Shown: positions 58,311-64,000 of the stretch, piece by piece | Layout: the number at the start of each line of letters is the position of its first letter | Numbering within the stretch: the first letter of the stretch is position 1 | DNA from: JAFGBI01 sp964480725 | GTDB taxonomy: Bacteria; Myxococcota_A; Polyangia; Polyangiales; Polyangiaceae | Length of the DNA stretch: 64,000 nt | Direction: 5' to 3' | NCBI GenBank assembly: GCA_964480725.1 | Contig: CAYZQO010000027.1 | Location: forward strand, 1-64,000 | Position numbers and translations under genes: made by a program | The notes under the pieces: model-generated | Databases searched by the model: none | Told to the model about the DNA's origin: nothing | The model's input: only the letters and a program-made list of their open reading frames with translations

Positions 58311-59381
58311 GGCTGCCTCGTCGTCTTTCTGCGCACGCGGCAACGCTGGCTGCTCGGGCTCGGCATCCTGGCCTGCGTCTTCGCGAGCGTCACCCGCCAC
58401 AACGGCCTCGCTGCGACCTGGCCGCTGCTGATGCTGCCGTGGCTGGTGGCGCCGGGGTTCCCACGGCTGCCGTGGCTGGCGCGCCTGGTCGCCGCCGCGG
58501 GCGCGGCGCTCGTCTCCACCGTCGTCACCACGGTGCTGGTCGTGCAGCTGCTCGGGACGTTCACCAAGCACGAGGCGTTCTGGCAGCTCATCGCGACGTT
58601 TGACCTCGCCGGCATCTCCGTCAACACGGGGCGTCAGATGTTCGACCCGGGTTCGCCCGTGCTGCGCCGGGGCGCGTCAGTCCCTGACCTGGAGCGTTGC
58701 TACGGGAGCTCGAATCACCTCTCGCTCTACGAGCGCTGCATCGACCCGAGGACCAAGGGGCGAGAGCCCCTCTTCTCCCGAATTTCCGCGCCCGCCGAGC
58801 TCGCGAGCCTCGCCTCGAACTGGCGACGCGCCGTGCTCGCCGAGCCGCTCGGCTACCTCCAGCACCGCTACGACGTCTACCGCCTGGCGATCGGCCTCAC
58901 CTCGCACGGGGCAAGCCTTACCTACGGTTCGAGGATCTCCGCGACGGACTACCCGCTCTCCCCCACCGCCCGCTCGGTCCAGGCCTCGATCGCGTCGCTC
59001 GCCAGCACCCCGCTGTTCCGGGTCTGGATCTACGTGGCGCTCGCGCTCGCCGCTGCGGGCGCCGCGATCCCGTTCTACCGGAGGACCGGCTCCGCGCTGC
59101 CGCTCGTGTTCGCCTTGTCCAGCCTCTCCTACTCGTCGAGCCTCTTCTTCGCGGCGGGCGCCCGAGACTATCGCTACTCGGTCTGGACCGTCCTCGCGAG
59201 CGTGCTCGCGCTCCTCGCGTTCGCCTCGACCGGTCGCCTCAGGCCCGCCGCCGGGGGAAAATGCCGCGCCGCGGCCCCGGCTCCCCGAGGGGGCGAACGA
59301 CCTTGCGGCCCGGGCCGGGGGGCCCCAGAGGCATGGGATGACCGAGGGCCGCCCCCGTCGGCAGCGAAAAGGAGCGCCTCC
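57837..59381 (+). CDS. Polytopic membrane protein (GT-C-like), reading in frame into the P-ATPase
   Basis: GTG 57837 is chosen because the decayed copy shares similarity from that codon on. About 470 residues with ten or so membrane helices (IVACAVVVLISRPGH, FMNVVFWAGLAALLLTF, VWIYVALALAAAGAAIPFY). Between helices 1 and 2 there is MTRDSLDQLAQARSLDLTD then HHPVV, a layout typical of GT-C-type lipid-linked sugar transferases and O-mannosyltransferase-like proteins. No stop codon separates it from the P-ATPase: the frame runs on through a ~45-residue Pro/Gly/Arg-rich stretch to the ATPase Met at 59382. It is either a true fusion or a gene that has lost its stop. Confidence 0.75.
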
Positions 59382-61835
<2,454 letters not shown>

Positions 61836-61842
61836 GCGCGCG

Positions 61843-61861
61843 CGGGAGGCCTCACCTCCCG
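61843..61861. terminator. Hairpin between convergent genes
   Basis: CGGGAGG-CCTCA-CCTCCCG, a 7-bp perfect stem with 5-nt loop eight bases after the ATPase stop. It covers the stop of the convergent Uma2 gene. No T-run. Confidence 0.5.
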
Positions 61862-62427
61862 GGCGGCCTCGGCCAGAGCGCGCCGAGCTCGAGCTCGATC
61901 GCGTCGAACGGCTCCGCACGCACGACCTCCGCTTCACCGTGACTCTGGACCAAACGGTACGTGTCGCCGTCGAGCCGGAGCACCTCGAGGAGCTGCAGGC
62001 GCGGATCCACGAGCCACACGTGCCGAACGGCTTCGCGCGCGTAGATGGGGAGCTTGAGGCGGCGATCCACCAGCGCGGTGCTCGGCGAGAGCACCTCACA
62101 CGCCCAGTCGGGGGCGAGCTCGATGAACGCGGCGTCGGGGACCGCCGGGAGGCGTTCGCGGCGCCAGCCGGCGAGATCGGGGACCAGGATGTCGAGGCCG
62201 AGGTGGAGCTCCGGCTCGTCCAGGATCAGCCAGCCACCGGGCCCGCCACGGCCGCGGTGGAACGGACCCCCGAGGTCCATGCCGAGGACGGAAGCGGCCT
62301 CGCTATGGGGTCCCGCAGGCCGCGGGTGGGTGTGGAGCGCTCCGTCCAGGATCTCGGCCACCAGGTGCTCGGGCGTGTCGAGCACGTCCTCGTAGCTCGC
62401 CCTCCGTCGGAGCGGTTCAGCGGCCAT
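61852..62427 (-). CDS. Uma2 family (DUF820) putative restriction-endonuclease-fold protein
   Basis: 191 residues from ATG 62427. It follows the Uma2 pattern: YEDVLDTPEHLVAEILDG, then LVPDLAGWRRERLP, CEVLSPSTALVDRRLKLPIY and VRHVWLVDPRLQLLEVL. The acidic residues and Lys of the PD-(D/E)xK-type fold are present (VPDL, EVLSPST). Members are abundant in cyanobacteria and Myxococcota. Nuclease activity is predicted from fold, and the role is unknown. Monocistronic. Confidence 0.9.
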   Translation of the reverse strand: MAAEPLRRRASYEDVLDTPEHLVAEILDGALHTHPRPAGPHSEAASVLGMDLGGPFHRGRGGPGGWLILDEPELHLGLDILVPDLAGWRRERLPAVPDAAFIELAPDWACEVLSPSTALVDRRLKLPIYAREAVRHVWLVDPRLQLLEVLRLDGDTYRLVQSHGEAEVVRAEPFDAIELELGALWPRPPGR

Positions 62428-62512
62428 CTTGGGGAACAGGGTACCACGGCGGCGCCAGCCCGACCCGCGACGGAGCGCGCCCGTCCCGGACACGATATCC
62501 CCGATGGCCGGT

Positions 62513-62537
62513 CCCCCCGGTGAGCCGGACCGGGGGG
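62513..62537 (-). terminator. Hairpin downstream of the AarF-type gene
   Basis: CCCCCCGGT and ACCGGGGGG form a perfect 9-bp stem around a 7-nt loop. On the minus strand it is ~100 bp after the AarF/UbiB stop and ~85 bp before the Uma2 start, so it could separate the two transcripts. No T-run. Confidence 0.4.
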
Positions 62538-62637
62538 CCCCCGCGGCGCGGAGCGACGCTTGGGGGCCCGCGGCGGGCGCGACCGGAGGGAGCGCACGGC
62601 GCTCGCGCGAGCACCGTGAAACACGGGGGGCAACCCT

Positions 62638-64000
62638 TCAGCCGCCCCACAGGCGCGCGAGCGCGAGCGCCAGGAGCGCGCCCAGGGCGCCGAGCAGCAA
62701 GGCGAGCCACCAGGGCTGCGGCCGCGGCCGCGGCCGGCGGTCGATCACGCCCTCCCGCTCCAGGAAATCTCCCAGGTTACCAGCCGCCGTGAAGGCGCGC
62801 TCGAGCCGGAGCAGCCGGTCGGCGAGCTGCGGGCGCTGCGACAGGTTGAGCAGCAGGAGGGGCATCAGCTGCGCTAGCTCCCCCTGCCCTACGGCGCCCA
62901 GGGCGCGGCGGCGAAGGATGTCGCCCAGCACGGCGCGGGCCTCCTTGGTCACGTCGAGCTCCGGGCAGTAGGTCAGCACGATCCCCTCGACGATGGCGAG
63001 GTTGCGGAGCACGACGAAGAGCGCCGACTGCGCCCGGAGCCGGTAGCGGGCGCCGAGGCGGAGCCCGTCCACCAGCTGCGCGGTGAGGCGGCTCTCCCGG
63101 GCCGTGTCCGCGTCGCTCTGCTCGAGAACCCCCCGCAGCTGCTGCTCGAACTCCGAGAGATCCGCGTCGGGGTTGGGGGAGAAGATCTGCAGGAACGCGG
63201 CGACCGCCTCGTCGGTGCGCCCGCTGCTCTGGTAGAAGAGCAGCTCCAGCATCCGATCGCAGAGCGGGCGCGGCACCTCCCCGTGCAGCCCGAAGTCGAC
63301 CAGGCCGAGCTGGCCGCCCTCCATCAGGATGACGTTGCCGGGGTGGGTGTCGCCGTGGACGAAGCCGTACTCGTAGGACATGACGAGCTGCAGCCGCAGC
63401 ATCGCGCTCGTCAGCGCTCGCGGCGACACCCCGCGGGCCGTCAGGGCGGCGGCGTCCTCGACCCGCTCGAGCAGCTCGCCGTCCAGCCACTCCATCACCA
63501 GCAGGCGCGCCGTGCAGAGGTCGAGCCGCACCCAGGGGACGCGAAACTCCCGGAGCGGGGTCAGGACCTCGCTGAAGCGCTCCATGGCCCGCGCCTCGGC
63601 GAGCAGGTCGACCTCCTGCTGGGCCCGCGCGGCGTACTCGCCCGCGACGCGGTGCACCATGCTGCGGTGGTAGGCGGGGACCAGCCGATCGATGAAGGCA
63701 GAGACGTCCATCAACAGGTCGAGGTCGCGACGGAGCGACTCGTCGAGGTTGGGTCGCTGGACCTTGACCGCCACCCACTCGCCGGTGTCGCGCAGCCGCG
63801 CGCGGTACACCTGCGCGATGGACGCGGAGGCGACCGGCTCGGCGGGGAACTCGGCGAAGACCGCCTCGAGCTTGGCGCCGAGCTCCCCCTCGACGATCCG
63901 TCGGGCCTCCTCCCAGGGGAAGGGCGGCACGTGGGTCCTGAGCTGGCCGAGCTCCCGCAGGAACTCGGCGCTGAACAGATCCACCCGCGTGGCCAAGAGC
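62638..64000 (-). CDS. AarF/UbiB (ABC1) kinase-like membrane protein, 5' end beyond window
   Basis: At least 453 residues; the frame is still open at the right edge, so the N-terminus is missing. ABC1-type kinase features: ASASIAQVYRARL (Ala-rich nucleotide loop with KxGQ counterpart outside the window), VAVKVQRPN (ATP Lys), VMEWLDGE, FVHGDTHPGNVIL (catalytic loop) and LVDFGLHGEV (DFG). The C-terminal ~20 residues form a membrane helix (WWLALLLGALGALLALALA). The family supports ubiquinone or other lipid biosynthesis and has atypical ATPase activity. It starts before the window, so its operon is unknown. Confidence 0.9.
   Translation of the reverse strand, partial: LLATRVDLFSAEFLRELGQLRTHVPPFPWEEARRIVEGELGAKLEAVFAEFPAEPVASASIAQVYRARLRDTGEWVAVKVQRPNLDESLRRDLDLLMDVSAFIDRLVPAYHRSMVHRVAGEYAARAQQEVDLLAEARAMERFSEVLTPLREFRVPWVRLDLCTARLLVMEWLDGELLERVEDAAALTARGVSPRALTSAMLRLQLVMSYEYGFVHGDTHPGNVILMEGGQLGLVDFGLHGEVPRPLCDRMLELLFYQSSGRTDEAVAAFLQIFSPNPDADLSEFEQQLRGVLEQSDADTARESRLTAQLVDGLRLGARYRLRAQSALFVVLRNLAIVEGIVLTYCPELDVTKEARAVLGDILRRRALGAVGQGELAQLMPLLLLNLSQRPQLADRLLRLERAFTAAGNLGDFLEREGVIDRRPRPRPQPWWLALLLGALGALLALALARLWGG

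Overview
The window is a very GC-rich (roughly 70% or more) bacterial chromosome scaffold. Its content suggests a member of the Myxococcota (Polyangia or a related lineage). It has Ser/Thr kinases and a pseudokinase, many lipoproteins with Gly-, Ser- or Thr-rich stalks, ECF sigma/FecR modules, a hybrid histidine kinase, and an operon closely resembling the myxobacterial ether-lipid (elb) locus. A 100-N scaffold gap (33325-33424) shows it is an assembled draft sequence. I saw no rRNA, tRNA, CRISPR array or insertion sequence. The assignment rests on recognised gene content; no search was run.

Layout. 1-8.8 kb: an ECF sigma factor with a repeat-bearing partner running off the left edge, a membrane-anchored pseudokinase, a histone-deacetylase-fold enzyme with a long C-terminal extension, a proline-alanine-stalk membrane protein, and a GMC oxidoreductase with a small exported partner. 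8.8-16 kb: housekeeping and orphan genes (SRPBCC protein, lone AAA ATPase, RlmL-type rRNA methyltransferase, metallophosphoesterase, RNase D, aroE-aroK). 16.5-24.4 kb: four genes joined by 4-bp stop/start overlaps (HAD phosphatase, LarA-like protein, giant ElbD-type reductase/ligase/ACP/acyltransferase, NAD-dependent epimerase), ending in a strong hairpin. I read this as an ether-lipid synthesis operon.

24.5-31.7 kb: an envelope island. It holds a Cys-rich protein, two DUF4398-type lipoproteins (one with an OmpA peptidoglycan-binding domain), a small Thivi_2564-type membrane protein, an ice-binding-fold (DUF3494) lipoprotein, a collagen-like lipoprotein carrying what look like two Hcp-like domains, and a Gly/Thr-stalk lipoprotein. 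31.9-35.0 kb: a LacI-type ligand domain fused to a hybrid histidine kinase, interrupted only by an assembly artefact. 35-41 kb: cytochrome c, beta-CASP nuclease, stand-alone SecA-like protein, SDR, DUF1704-type protease and a PIN-PhoH protein. 41.6-48 kb: a membrane protein with a degenerate sigma-54-activator AAA+ domain, followed by a kinase/AAA/TPR signalling giant. 48-52.9 kb: a three-gene glycan operon on the minus strand.

53-64 kb: a decayed partial copy of a membrane-protein gene and its intact relative flank a four-gene minus-strand module (beta-barrel-like protein, ECF sigma, FecR, Cys-rich lipoprotein). The intact copy reads without a stop into a copper-type P-ATPase. A Uma2-family protein and an AarF/UbiB kinase-like gene (5' end beyond the window) close the window.

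The most interesting items are the collagen/Hcp-like lipoprotein, the elb-type operon with its altered LarA-like member and phased upstream repeats, the pseudo-AAA+ membrane sensor, and the duplication/fusion region at 53-62 kb.
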